From contig JAGQYI010000063.1 in NCBI GenBank assembly GCA_020436165.1, forward strand, positions 1-64,000: a DNA stretch of 64,000 nt, read 5' to 3'. Under the pieces are notes generated by a model. The model saw nothing but the letters and a program-made list of their open reading frames with translations, was not told where the DNA came from and did no database searches. Within the stretch, counting starts at the first letter, position 1; the number at the start of each line of letters is the position of its first letter. Shown here piece by piece: positions 45,112 through 52,564 of this stretch. The stretch is from Cyclobacteriaceae bacterium. GTDB taxonomy: Bacteria > Bacteroidota > Bacteroidia > Cytophagales > Cyclobacteriaceae. The translations under genes and the position numbers were made by a program.

Positions 45112-45561
45112 CTAAAATTCGATACTTCCGTTCAACCACTCACCATTCATGTCTGCGCCATAGCGTTTATAAAAATCAATGGCCGGGGTGTTCCAGTCGA
45201 GCACCTGCCACATCATGCCGGAGTAGCCTTTGGCTTTGCCTTCTTCAATGCAGGCTTCGAACAACATTTTACCGGCTCCCAACCCACGGGCTGATTCGGT
45301 CACGATCAGGTCTTCGAGGTACAAGCGTAGCCCCCTCCAGGTAGAGTAGCGAATGTACCATAGCGCCATGCCTATGATCTCGCCTTTGTGTTCGGCAACA
45401 AAAAACCAATAGACAGGATGCTCGCCAAAGCCATCCCTTTGCATAAGCTCAACGGTATTAATTACTTTTTCAGGTGCTTTTTCGAATAGCGCAAGCTCTT
45501 TAATTAACTCTAATATTCTCGGTAAGTCGGCTTCTACGCCTCTTCGTATGGTTATGCTCAT
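45112..45561 (-). CDS. GNAT acetyltransferase, diamine acetyltransferase-like
   Basis: A 149-residue cytosolic enzyme. Acetyl-CoA-binding motif ARGLGAGKMLFEACI (R/Q-x-x-G-x-G/A) follows the strand YLEDLIVTE, and WNTPAIDFYKRYGA ends the fold. The pattern YIRYSTWRGLRLYLEDLIV is similar to spermidine/spermine or diamine N-acetyltransferases. Complete length for the family. Substrate is unproven; amino-acid derivatives or aminoglycosides are other options. Confidence 0.82.
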   Translation of the reverse strand: MSITIRRGVEADLPRILELIKELALFEKAPEKVINTVELMQRDGFGEHPVYWFFVAEHKGEIIGMALWYIRYSTWRGLRLYLEDLIVTESARGLGAGKMLFEACIEEGKAKGYSGMMWQVLDWNTPAIDFYKRYGADMNGEWLNGSIEF

Positions 45562-45592
45562 GTTGCTATGATTGTGTAATTAATGACTCTAA

Positions 45593-45937
45593 TTATATAT
45601 TAAAAAAAGTATTTAATGTCGAATTTATTCTTTCAGTCAATAAACTTATTAATTCTTCATTGAGGTATTCATATTTATCTTCTATATGTAATGTCTCAAT
45701 GCGGGGTAAATCTAAATTCCTATAAGTTCTTCGTATTCTATTTTTTTGTCTATTCTCCATAACAAAAATTAATTCGGCCCATGCTAAATCTTTTTCTCTT
45801 AGTTGCCTTTCACTTTTAGGGCTTAATCCAACAGACCTTATATTGAATCTATTGTCATTTTTGAAAACGTATTCTGCAGTTCTGCTTCGTCTTTTATTTC
45901 TTCCACAAACTACTAACACATTTGGTTTAAGGTTCAT
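45593..45937 (-). CDS. Short low-molecular-weight phosphatase-like protein
   Basis: A 114-residue cytosolic protein. VVCGRNKRRSRTAEYVF contains the CX5RS phosphate loop of low-molecular-weight tyrosine phosphatases (Cys11, Arg17). RSVGLSPKSERQL and ELIFVMENRQ fit the same fold. It is shorter than typical members (about 150 residues), and the usual C-terminal DPY acid loop is not clear, although IEDKYEYL may replace it. It may act on a small phosphoester or arsenate rather than protein. Isolated between a palindromic repeat region and an acetyltransferase gene. Confidence 0.65.
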   Translation of the reverse strand: MNLKPNVLVVCGRNKRRSRTAEYVFKNDNRFNIRSVGLSPKSERQLREKDLAWAELIFVMENRQKNRIRRTYRNLDLPRIETLHIEDKYEYLNEELISLLTERINSTLNTFFNI

Positions 45938-45959
45938 CTATATTCTAATCTTAACAGCC

Positions 45960-46019
45960 ATCCTGAATTCGATTCAGGATCTTGAGAAAAAATGTGAGAT
46001 TCCGAATCAAGTTCGGAAT
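45960..46019. repeat. Pair of short palindromic hairpins
   Basis: ATCCTGAAT and ATTCAGGAT (45960-45968, 45972-45980) are perfect 9-base arms; ATTCCGAA and TTCGGAAT (45999-46006, 46012-46019) are perfect 8-base arms. They resemble the dispersed palindromic elements common in Bacteroidota genomes and may also terminate transcription. Another related element lies at 47931-47973. Confidence 0.75.
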
Positions 46020-46033
46020 GACGGTCTTAGGGT

Positions 46034-46070
46034 TACAACTCTATATCCAACTGGTTACGGGTAGTCTTCT
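46034..46070 (-). pseudogene. Decayed copy of the lysA 3' end
   Basis: Read on the minus strand, these bases end in codons for RNQLDIEL and a stop. The real lysA ends NQVDIEL at 46651. The DNA agrees at most positions over about 37 bases with a 2-base deletion, and then diverges. The remnant sits on the far side of the toxin-antitoxin pair, which suggests the pair entered at the lysA 3' end and duplicated it. Confidence 0.7.
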
Positions 46071-46081
46071 AGGATAAGACA

Positions 46082-46381
46082 TTACGTTTTAAACCTTCTT
46101 TTAGTGTCCTGCCTGTTGTCCCAGAAAGACAAGATTTCAATGTGGTCCCCATTGATTTCGTAGAAAATTAAATACACTTTCATTACCACAACACGGGTTT
46201 TCTTATTTTCAGTAAGCCGACCAATAAATTCACTTTCAGAAAGAGTAGTTAATAAATCATTGATTTCGTTAAGAAGTTTAAGGCTATACTTGGTAGTACC
46301 ATTTCTTTCAGTATAGAACTCTAAAACTTCTTTGAGTTCAGTATTAGCCCTTGATGACCAAATTACTTCTTTTTTAGCCAT
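46082..46381 (-). CDS. RelE/ParE superfamily toxin
   Basis: A 99-residue protein with the ParE/RelE fold pattern: VIWSSRANTELKEVLEFY at the start, FIGRLTENKKTRVVVMKVYL and IEILSFWDNRQDT at the end. Such toxins block translation or DNA gyrase. Its start lies inside the 3' end of the upstream 78-residue gene (19-base overlap), the standard antitoxin-then-toxin layout. Complete and apparently intact. Confidence 0.8.
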   Translation of the reverse strand: MAKKEVIWSSRANTELKEVLEFYTERNGTTKYSLKLLNEINDLLTTLSESEFIGRLTENKKTRVVVMKVYLIFYEINGDHIEILSFWDNRQDTKRRFKT

Positions 46382-46599
46382 TCGCTCATTTCAGACATTA
46401 CCTGACTATGTTCCTTGAAATTTCCTTTTTTTATATCTTCCCGGCCGGCTTCAATAGATTTTTTTTGTTGCTCATTAAGTTCGTATAAGGATTGCTCTGA
46501 ACTATCAAACAACGTTTGTAGCGCACGCAAAAAGTTAATATCCTTAGAACTTTTAATCCTCGAAATCAGATTGTTCTTTAACTGAATGTTACTGTCCAT
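46363..46599 (-). CDS. Probable antitoxin of the RelE/ParE pair
   Basis: A 78-residue hydrophilic protein, first gene of the two-gene minus-strand unit and overlapping the toxin by 19 bases. The C-terminal part (QQKKSIEAGREDIKKGN) resembles the toxin-binding tails of small antitoxins, in which EQQKKSIEAGR-type helices are common. No DNA-binding motif that I can name is visible. Assignment rests mostly on position and overlap. Confidence 0.7.
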   Translation of the reverse strand: MDSNIQLKNNLISRIKSSKDINFLRALQTLFDSSEQSLYELNEQQKKSIEAGREDIKKGNFKEHSQVMSEMSEWLKKK

Positions 46600-46650
46600 A
46601 CCAAAGAGTTACTATAGTAAAACTACTAATTTTCTTACAAATATGGCTAT

Positions 46651-47883
46651 CTACAACTCTATATCCACCTGGTTGCGGGTAATGTCTTCCATGGTTTCCC
46701 GCTTGCGGATCAAATGAGGCTTGCCGTTGTAAATCAACACTTCCGCTGGGCGGAAACGTGAGTTGTAATTGGATGACATAGAGAAGCCATAGGCTCCGGC
46801 ATTCTTGATGGCAAGAATATCGCCTTCTTTTACCTCATCCAACTTACGGTCCCAGCCAAAGGTGTCGGTTTCGCAGATGTAGCCCACAATGGTATATACC
46901 CGCTTGGTTCCGTTTATGTTTGAGATGTTCACAATGTCGTGGTAAGCATCGTACATCATGGGGCGAATGAGGTGGTTCATACCGGAATCTACACCCACAA
47001 ACACGGTGGCAGGAGTGGTTTTTACCACGTTGGTTTTTACCAATAGCACACCCGCCTCGCTTACCAGGTATTTTCCTGGCTCAAACCACAATTGCAGGTC
47101 ACGACCGTAGTCTTTGCAAAAGGCTCTAAATGCTTTACTAATCTTTTCACCTAGATCCTCCAGGTCCACCTGCACGTCCGATTCGTGGTAGGGTACTTTA
47201 AAGCCACTACCAAAATCGATAAACCGAAGCTCTTTGAAATCTTTAGCCAGGTCGAACAGCAGCTTGGCGCCATTCAGGAATACACCAGCATCCAGAATGT
47301 CGGAACCGGTATGCATGTGCAGGCCAACCACTTTGATGTTATAGGTTTCAATGACGCGCAATAAATGACGCGTTTGCAGAATTGAAATACCGAACTTGGA
47401 ATCAATATGGCCTGTGGAGATCTTATGATTGCCACCCGCCATTAAGTGCGGGTTCAAACGAATGAAGACAGGAACTGTATCACGGAATTCGTTTCCAAAC
47501 TGTTCCAACACAGAAATGTTGTCAATATTGATCATCACTCCTTTCTCGATCCCTTCTTTGATCTCATCAAAGGAAACCCCATTGGGAGTGTACATAATGT
47601 CTTTTGGATTGAACCCCGCCATTAAACCAAGCTCCACTTCCTGGATAGAAACGGCATCCAGTCCAGCGCCTAACGAACGGAGGTATTTTAACACAGCAAG
47701 GTTGGTTAGCGCTTTAGAAGCATACTTAATCTTAACGTCTAGTTTTGGGAAGGCACCCTTTAGCTTTTCATATTGTGCTTTAATTCTTTCAGAATCGTAC
47801 ACGTACACGGGTGTGCCAAACTCATTGGCAACATCGATCAGGTTAACACCCTGAATCTGGTATTTGTTATTAACTAGTTCCAT
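46651..47883 (-). CDS. lysA: Diaminopimelate decarboxylase
   Basis: A 410-residue PLP enzyme that makes lysine from meso-diaminopimelate. Lys57 in KIKYASKALT binds PLP; GLHMHTGSD, RFIDFGSGFKVPY, LWFEPGKYLV and GYICETDTFGWDRKL (catalytic Cys in CET) are family hallmarks, and AGAYGFSMSSNYNSR ends the fold. Length is typical. The 3' end is duplicated in decayed form at 46034, across a toxin-antitoxin pair. Confidence 0.95.
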   Translation of the reverse strand: MELVNNKYQIQGVNLIDVANEFGTPVYVYDSERIKAQYEKLKGAFPKLDVKIKYASKALTNLAVLKYLRSLGAGLDAVSIQEVELGLMAGFNPKDIMYTPNGVSFDEIKEGIEKGVMINIDNISVLEQFGNEFRDTVPVFIRLNPHLMAGGNHKISTGHIDSKFGISILQTRHLLRVIETYNIKVVGLHMHTGSDILDAGVFLNGAKLLFDLAKDFKELRFIDFGSGFKVPYHESDVQVDLEDLGEKISKAFRAFCKDYGRDLQLWFEPGKYLVSEAGVLLVKTNVVKTTPATVFVGVDSGMNHLIRPMMYDAYHDIVNISNINGTKRVYTIVGYICETDTFGWDRKLDEVKEGDILAIKNAGAYGFSMSSNYNSRFRPAEVLIYNGKPHLIRKRETMEDITRNQVDIEL

Positions 47884-47930
47884 TAGATAAAATCAAGCCG
47901 TAAAGATACGAGAAGAATGCGATTATAGTC

Positions 47931-47973
47931 ACCCTGAATTCCTGCCTGTCCGGTCAGGCGGGTATTTCAGGGT
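47931..47973. repeat. Nested palindromic intergenic element
   Basis: Outer arms ACCCTGAA (47931-47938) and TTCAGGGT (47966-47973) enclose inner arms CCTGCCTG (47941-47948) and CAGGCGGG (47955-47962), which pair with one G-T wobble. It lies between lysA and a membrane protein gene and resembles the hairpins at 45960-46019. Confidence 0.7.
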
Positions 47974-47980
47974 CTTGATG

Positions 47981-48424
47981 TTAAAAGCTATAAGAATACA
48001 TTGCTAAAGTGCCTAATGTATAGCTTATAGTGTTTACAATAATTGTAGTCTTAATAATTTGAGGTTTTGAATAGTCTTTTTTGAGCATTAAGCAATTAAC
48101 TGTTCCTTCAATTAATAAAGTAAAAATAAATGCTATTGCATAAAACACTGCTAACCCTTTAAATCCATTAACCTCATTACTACTTACCCAAGGGAACCAA
48201 ACAACAAGCCACCAGCCACCATTTAAAATCATTGAACCTATTATTCCAAATATTCCACTTATTAAGTTTGAAACTGTTATGGCAGTATAGATTTTTTTAT
48301 TCTTCCATTTTTTTGATAGCAAGAAGCTAGCGCTCAAACATTCAATAAGTATTATAACAATCATGAAAATCCAGCCTTGCGGAAGGAAAGCATAAATTCC
48401 AAAGCTCACGTTCAACAGTATCAT
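47981..48424 (-). CDS. Small membrane protein of unknown function
   Basis: A 147-residue protein with four hydrophobic segments (GWIFMIVIILIECLSASFLL, AITVSNLISGIFGIIGSMI, FKGLAVFYAIAFIFTLLI and IIVNTISYTLGTLAMY). No motif that I recognise. It lies between an oxidoreductase gene and lysA on the same strand and could be the last member of that unit, or stand alone. Confidence 0.6.
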   Translation of the reverse strand: MILLNVSFGIYAFLPQGWIFMIVIILIECLSASFLLSKKWKNKKIYTAITVSNLISGIFGIIGSMILNGGWWLVVWFPWVSSNEVNGFKGLAVFYAIAFIFTLLIEGTVNCLMLKKDYSKPQIIKTTIIVNTISYTLGTLAMYSYSF

Positions 48425-48466
48425 TTTCTTTTTTTAATATTTAGAAACCGAAGTTATAGGTTTTGA

Positions 48467-49456
48467 TCATTTTACCTTCAACACAATCTTGCCCACATTC
48501 TTATTGGCCTCCATACGTTGGTGAGCCTGCTGAATATCCTTCCAATCGAGTACACTATCGATAATGGGGGTAATCTTGCCAGACGCTAAATCCGGTAGAA
48601 AATCGGCAGAAAAAGCCTGGATTAGCTCCTGCTTGTAGGCATTGCTTCGGGCCCGCAGGGTTGTTCCCTGAATTTTGAGTCGTTTGGTGAGAATGGGACG
48701 TATATTAAATGCTTCAATTGTAACACCACCCATAGTGGCAATGAGCATGAGTGTACCATCAACCGCCAGGCAATCGAGGTTTCGTTCAAAATTGGGGGCG
48801 CCAATAAAACTTAGGATTATGCTTACTCCTTGGTTCTTGGTAAACTCTTTAACTACCGATGCAAAATCCTGGGTTTTATAATCGATGATTAAATCGGCTC
48901 CAAGGTTTTTGCAGGTGGCGTGTTTGGCAGCTGAAGCGGTACAAATAACCCTACAGCCCCTTGCTTTGGCCAACTGAATGGCAGAAGTGCCTACTCCGCT
49001 GGCTCCGGCATGTATCAGTACCGTACTGCCAAATTTGGTTTTCCCTTCAAAGAAAAGAGCCTGGTTGGCAGTAAGAAAAACTTCGGGAATGGCAGCCCCT
49101 TGTTCAAGCGTTAGAGAATCGGGAATATGCATCACCAACCGCTGATCTGCCTTAACGTACTCTGCCTGGCCACCTCCTGCCAGCAGTGTCATAACACGAT
49201 CACCGGGTGTAAAATGTTTTACATTTTTACCAACCTGTTTTACGATACCCGAAGCTTCGAGGCCCAGGATTTCAGATTCGCCTTTAGGCGGAGGATATTT
49301 GCCTTTGCGTTGCAGCAAATCGGCACGGTTAAGGGCAGCGTAATGCACTTCAATGAGCACTTCATTTTCGCTTAGAGCGGGCATTGCCGTTTCACCAATG
49401 TAGAGGGTTTCCACTCCACCAAATTCGGTTTGAAGTACTGCTTTCATCTTATTCAT
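48467..49456 (-). CDS. NAD(P)H quinone oxidoreductase, PIG3-like
   Basis: A 329-residue zinc-independent MDR-family reductase; ATG 49447 (MKAVLQTEFGG) is an equally good start. Motifs: LLQRKGKYPPPKGESEILGL, an N-terminal catalytic-domain stretch, and HAGASGVGTSAIQLAKARG, the NADPH-binding AxxGVG loop. The family, including human TP53I3, reduces quinones and other electrophiles. The next gene upstream on this strand encodes an iodotyrosine-deiodinase-like flavoprotein and the two nearly overlap (49449-49456). Confidence 0.87.
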   Translation of the reverse strand: MNKMKAVLQTEFGGVETLYIGETAMPALSENEVLIEVHYAALNRADLLQRKGKYPPPKGESEILGLEASGIVKQVGKNVKHFTPGDRVMTLLAGGGQAEYVKADQRLVMHIPDSLTLEQGAAIPEVFLTANQALFFEGKTKFGSTVLIHAGASGVGTSAIQLAKARGCRVICTASAAKHATCKNLGADLIIDYKTQDFASVVKEFTKNQGVSIILSFIGAPNFERNLDCLAVDGTLMLIATMGGVTIEAFNIRPILTKRLKIQGTTLRARSNAYKQELIQAFSADFLPDLASGKITPIIDSVLDWKDIQQAHQRMEANKNVGKIVLKVK

Positions 49457-50129
49457 AAAACTTGCTTATCCTTTCCAATGGCTTGCGTTCCAGTTTGGGC
49501 ACATAGGTTTCTTCAGCCGGGTAGCCCACAGGGATCAAAAGGAAGGGCCGCTCGTTTTCCGGACGGTTCAATATTTTGGTGAGAAAGCCCATTGGGCTTG
49601 GGGTATGTGTTAATGCAACCAACCCTGCATTGTGAATGGCGGTAAGCAAAAATCCACTTGCCAACCCAACCGATTCATTTACATAGTAATTATTGGTTTT
49701 GTCTTCGCCATTTATGTTGTAGGCTTTTTTGAAAACCACAATCAGGTAAGGAGCAATCTCCAGGAAAGGTTTGTGCCAGTCGGTTCCCAGATGCTCCAGG
49801 TCATGGAGCCATTCTTCGCTCATGCGTTTGCTGTAGCTTTCCTTTTCTTCTTCCTCCGCAGCAATTCGAATTTGCTTTTTTATCTCCGGGTTGGAAACCA
49901 CACAAAACGTCCAGGGTTGTTTGTGTGCCCCGGATGGTGCTGTGGAGGCAGACTTAAGAATATTTTCGATCACTTCTTTTGGTATAGGCGTATCAGAAAA
50001 GTCGCGCACGGTTCTTCGGTTATTGAGCCAGTGGTAGTAGGTTTCCGATCGCTCTGTCATTTCGTGGGGCTCGTACGTATCGCGCACGTACTCCACAAAT
50101 GGAAAGCCGTTGATTTCTTTGGTTTTCAT
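49449..50129 (-). CDS. Iodotyrosine deiodinase-like nitroreductase
   Basis: A 226-residue FMN protein of the nitroreductase fold. It matches the iodotyrosine deiodinase (IYD) branch: NNRRTVRDFSDTPIPKEVIE, STAPSGAHKQPWTFCVVSNP and AGLVALTHTPSP. The IYD active-site lid residues appear in order: Glu and Tyr in EKESYSKRM spaced by four, and a Lys 21 residues after the Tyr in TDWHKPF. IYD removes iodide or bromide from halotyrosines; bacterial members exist in Bacteroidota. Actual substrate here is unproven. It overlaps the quinone reductase gene by 8 bases if that gene starts at 49456, and precedes it in one operon. Confidence 0.82.
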   Translation of the reverse strand: MKTKEINGFPFVEYVRDTYEPHEMTERSETYYHWLNNRRTVRDFSDTPIPKEVIENILKSASTAPSGAHKQPWTFCVVSNPEIKKQIRIAAEEEEKESYSKRMSEEWLHDLEHLGTDWHKPFLEIAPYLIVVFKKAYNINGEDKTNNYYVNESVGLASGFLLTAIHNAGLVALTHTPSPMGFLTKILNRPENERPFLLIPVGYPAEETYVPKLERKPLERISKFYE

Positions 50130-50150
50130 ATCAGGCTGTTACAGTATTTT

Positions 50151-52064
50151 CTACATTGGATTATTTCCCCAATCCAATATTTTGTCCAATGAGCTAGTTG
50201 CCACATAATGGTAATTAGCCCGTGCTTTGGCATAAATTTCCATTGCCATCTTTTTCCCATCCTCAGTTTTTACCATTTCTCCATACAACGGCATCAGGAA
50301 TTTTCTTCGGCCTGTATGAATGAGGAAGTTCTCCATGTTTTTATATGCTGGTGTATAGTTGTGCTTAATAGCATGTACAAACCAGGCATCCAGAATTTCA
50401 GAGTTACCTGAATAGGTGAAATTCAGATAATCGTCCAGCTCCTTCATTTGTTCAGAAGTCATACTTTCAGGTAGATGACGAATAAAATGAATCCACTCAT
50501 GTGAGCTCCATTTCTCAGTAATTATATCCTCAGGAGAGATAAGCTGTTGTATCGGTGTTCCACCTTCCCATTTTTTGAGTACTTCATCTACTTTGGTAAA
50601 GCGATCAGATACGGGGATAGGACAATCGGCTGGCAAACCTTCACCGTAAATCCATTCCTGGTAGAGTTTTTCATCTACCGGAACTCCATTTTTTTCAAAC
50701 AGATTTTTGTTCAACTGCTTGATAAACTCTTCGGTAGTCATGGAATGGAAAGCGTTTTCTGTAAAGTATTCTTTAAGAAATGTATCGAACTTCTCTCTAC
50801 CAAATCTCTCTTCCAGCAGACGAAGGAAGTAATAACCTTTGTCGTAGGCTATATTGGTCATACCATCGTCCGGGTTGCGGCCTTCGAGGTTCAATTTCAA
50901 TTCCGTATCTTCTGGATGCTCACCTGCGTTTATGTTCTTAATTTCGTCTTTAAGCTCCTGCAAGCTCAGCTTTGCCAGCATTTCCGAATAATCACGTCCG
51001 TAAAGAGCTTCCATAATACGCTCTTCAAAATAAACGGTAAAGCCCTCGTTGAGCCAGAAGTCGTCCCAGGTGGCGTTGGTTACTAAATTGCCCGACCATG
51101 AGTGTGCCAGTTCATGCGCAATCAGTGAAACCAATGAGCGGTCACCTGCAAGAATAGTTGGTGTTGCAAAAGTTAAACGTGGGTTTTCCATGCCTCCAAA
51201 TGGGAAACTGGGTGGCAGCACAATTACATCGTACACCCCCCATTGATAAGGGCCGTATAGTTGCTCAGCTGCGTCTACCATATTTTCCATATCAGCAAAT
51301 TCATAAGCGGCCGCTTTTATCACAGATGGCTCCGCATATACTCCTGTTCGTTCACCAATTTTCTGGTAGGTAATATCGCCAACGGCCAAAGCAAGCAAAT
51401 AAGCAGGAATGGGCTTGTCCATGGTAAATTTGTACGAACCATCTTTGGAAACTTCACGCGGATTGGAAGCGCTCATGAGTGCCAGCATGCCTTCAGGCAC
51501 TTGCACATGTGCATTATACGTAAAACGAATGCCCGGAGAGTCTTGCACAGGAATCCAGCTGCGGGCTAAGATAGCCTCTGATTGTGTGAATAGAAAAGGA
51601 TCTTTTTCATCGGCTGTTTGCTGTGGCGTTAACCATTGCAAAGCTTCTGCTCCAGGGCTGGTGGTATATTTTATACTAATCCTTTTTATGTCGGGTTTTA
51701 GAGAGACTGTAAGCGGGCTTCCCATAAAAGGTTTGGCTTCACCAACTTCAAACGTTAGAGGTTGACCGTTACCATCTTTAACTTCCTGAATGGAAAGACC
51801 ACTGATGTCCAGAATAATTTCGTTGGCATCTTCTGCCCTGGAAATATCAAAACTGGCAGTTGCGCTAATGGTTTTCGTATCAAAGTTAACTGAGGCATCC
51901 CAATCTAAATGAGTGATTACTGCTTCCTCAGGTTTAGCGTAGGTGTGGTGGTCTACTACTTTCATTGGTTCGTTATTTTCAGTTTCGTTTTGAGATGTTG
52001 AACAGGCAAACATCATAAAAGAAGCGCCTAAAGCCAACAGGTATCTTCTATAAGACTTTTGCAT
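50151..52064 (-). CDS. M1 family aminopeptidase, lipoprotein
   Basis: A 637-residue surface or periplasmic lipoprotein (MMFACSTSQ, Cys21). The M1 exopeptidase signature GGMENPRLTF and zinc motif HELAHSWSGNLVTNATWDD with the distal LNEGF Glu are both intact. Its C-terminal half resembles leukotriene A4 hydrolase-type M1 enzymes. It should remove N-terminal amino acids from peptides in the periplasm or outside the cell. Complete; 21 bases separate it from the IYD-like gene on the same strand. Confidence 0.92.
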   Translation of the reverse strand: MQKSYRRYLLALGASFMMFACSTSQNETENNEPMKVVDHHTYAKPEEAVITHLDWDASVNFDTKTISATASFDISRAEDANEIILDISGLSIQEVKDGNGQPLTFEVGEAKPFMGSPLTVSLKPDIKRISIKYTTSPGAEALQWLTPQQTADEKDPFLFTQSEAILARSWIPVQDSPGIRFTYNAHVQVPEGMLALMSASNPREVSKDGSYKFTMDKPIPAYLLALAVGDITYQKIGERTGVYAEPSVIKAAAYEFADMENMVDAAEQLYGPYQWGVYDVIVLPPSFPFGGMENPRLTFATPTILAGDRSLVSLIAHELAHSWSGNLVTNATWDDFWLNEGFTVYFEERIMEALYGRDYSEMLAKLSLQELKDEIKNINAGEHPEDTELKLNLEGRNPDDGMTNIAYDKGYYFLRLLEERFGREKFDTFLKEYFTENAFHSMTTEEFIKQLNKNLFEKNGVPVDEKLYQEWIYGEGLPADCPIPVSDRFTKVDEVLKKWEGGTPIQQLISPEDIITEKWSSHEWIHFIRHLPESMTSEQMKELDDYLNFTYSGNSEILDAWFVHAIKHNYTPAYKNMENFLIHTGRRKFLMPLYGEMVKTEDGKKMAMEIYAKARANYHYVATSSLDKILDWGNNPM

Positions 52065-52217
52065 TAGTTTCTGGGGTTTACAATTAAAGAAATTAGGCTA
52101 ATGGTTGGTAAAATTAGCCAGAGCAAACCAATAGGCATACCTATTTTGCCAGAAATTGAGAATTATGGATTGGCTTACTTTAACCTCTGTTTTTGCCTAT
52201 TCTCAAATGCCTCTTCA

Positions 52218-52243
52218 TTTTCTTTTGCACGCCCAAAAGAAAA
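52218..52243. repeat. Perfect 10-base palindromic hairpin
   Basis: TTTTCTTTTG (52218-52227) and CAAAAGAAAA (52234-52243) are perfect arms around CACGCC. The same text type appears in many genomes as the recurring 'ARPKEN' reading frame, a signature of a repeat rather than a protein. Confidence 0.75.
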
Positions 52244-52263
52244 CGAAGCAAAAGAAAAAGGCG

Positions 52264-52356
52264 CCACGAATAAAGCCCGCTCTCCACTCAAAACGCGCTA
52301 GCCTTCCCTTAAGGCTTGCCTATGCACAGCCCACGAGCGGTCCGCGCTATTCGTGG
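52264..52356. repeat. Large stem-loop element with inner hairpin
   Basis: CCACGAATA (52264-52272) pairs perfectly with TATTCGTGG (52348-52356), enclosing about 75 bases that contain GCCTT (52301-52305) and AAGGC (52311-52315). Together with the adjacent hairpin this is likely a dispersed palindromic repeat of unknown family. Confidence 0.65.
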
Positions 52357-52398
52357 ACATCGGCCCTCAAACTTTTATGCTTTATTTAAATTATAGGC

Positions 52399-52557
52399 TT
52401 AGGAGTGCCCCTTAACTACTATTTTAATGATCCTAAAGTTGAGCAAGAAGAAGCGTATGATCTGGTAAGGAACAAAACTTCTGAAAAATAACACTCCTTT
52501 GGTAGGCATTGGAGGATAATATTGCTCTGAGTACTTGGGTATATTTCTTTTTTCCAT
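52399..52557 (-). CDS. Small membrane-associated protein, SQR operon partner
   Basis: A 52-residue frame, ATG at 52557 and TAA at 52399, beginning MEKRNIPKYSEQYYPPMPTK and continuing with a basic, aromatic and Ile/Phe-rich half (VPYQIIRFFLLNF, IIKIVVKGHS). Its start lies 7 bases after the stop of the SQR-like gene on the same strand. Protein-like composition, a sensible N terminus and tight spacing support a real gene. Function is unknown; it may anchor the flavoprotein to the inner membrane, which is inference. Confidence 0.7.
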   Translation of the reverse strand: MEKRNIPKYSEQYYPPMPTKGVLFFRSFVPYQIIRFFLLNFRIIKIVVKGHS

Positions 52558-52564
52558 TGTTATC

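Larger units (their letters stand above)
52065..52398. other. Intergenic region with a structured repeat
   Basis: This gap between the M1 peptidase and the small gene at 52399 has no supported gene on either strand. It holds the paired hairpins at 52218-52243 and 52264-52356. The base composition of the repeat (GC-richer and rich in AAAAG) differs from neighbouring DNA. Confidence 0.55.

Noticed and set aside
52101..52389. Short plus-strand frames containing ARPKENEAKEK-like text
   Set aside because: This text is the well-known translation of a palindromic repeat and overlaps the hairpins at 52218-52356; no protein support.
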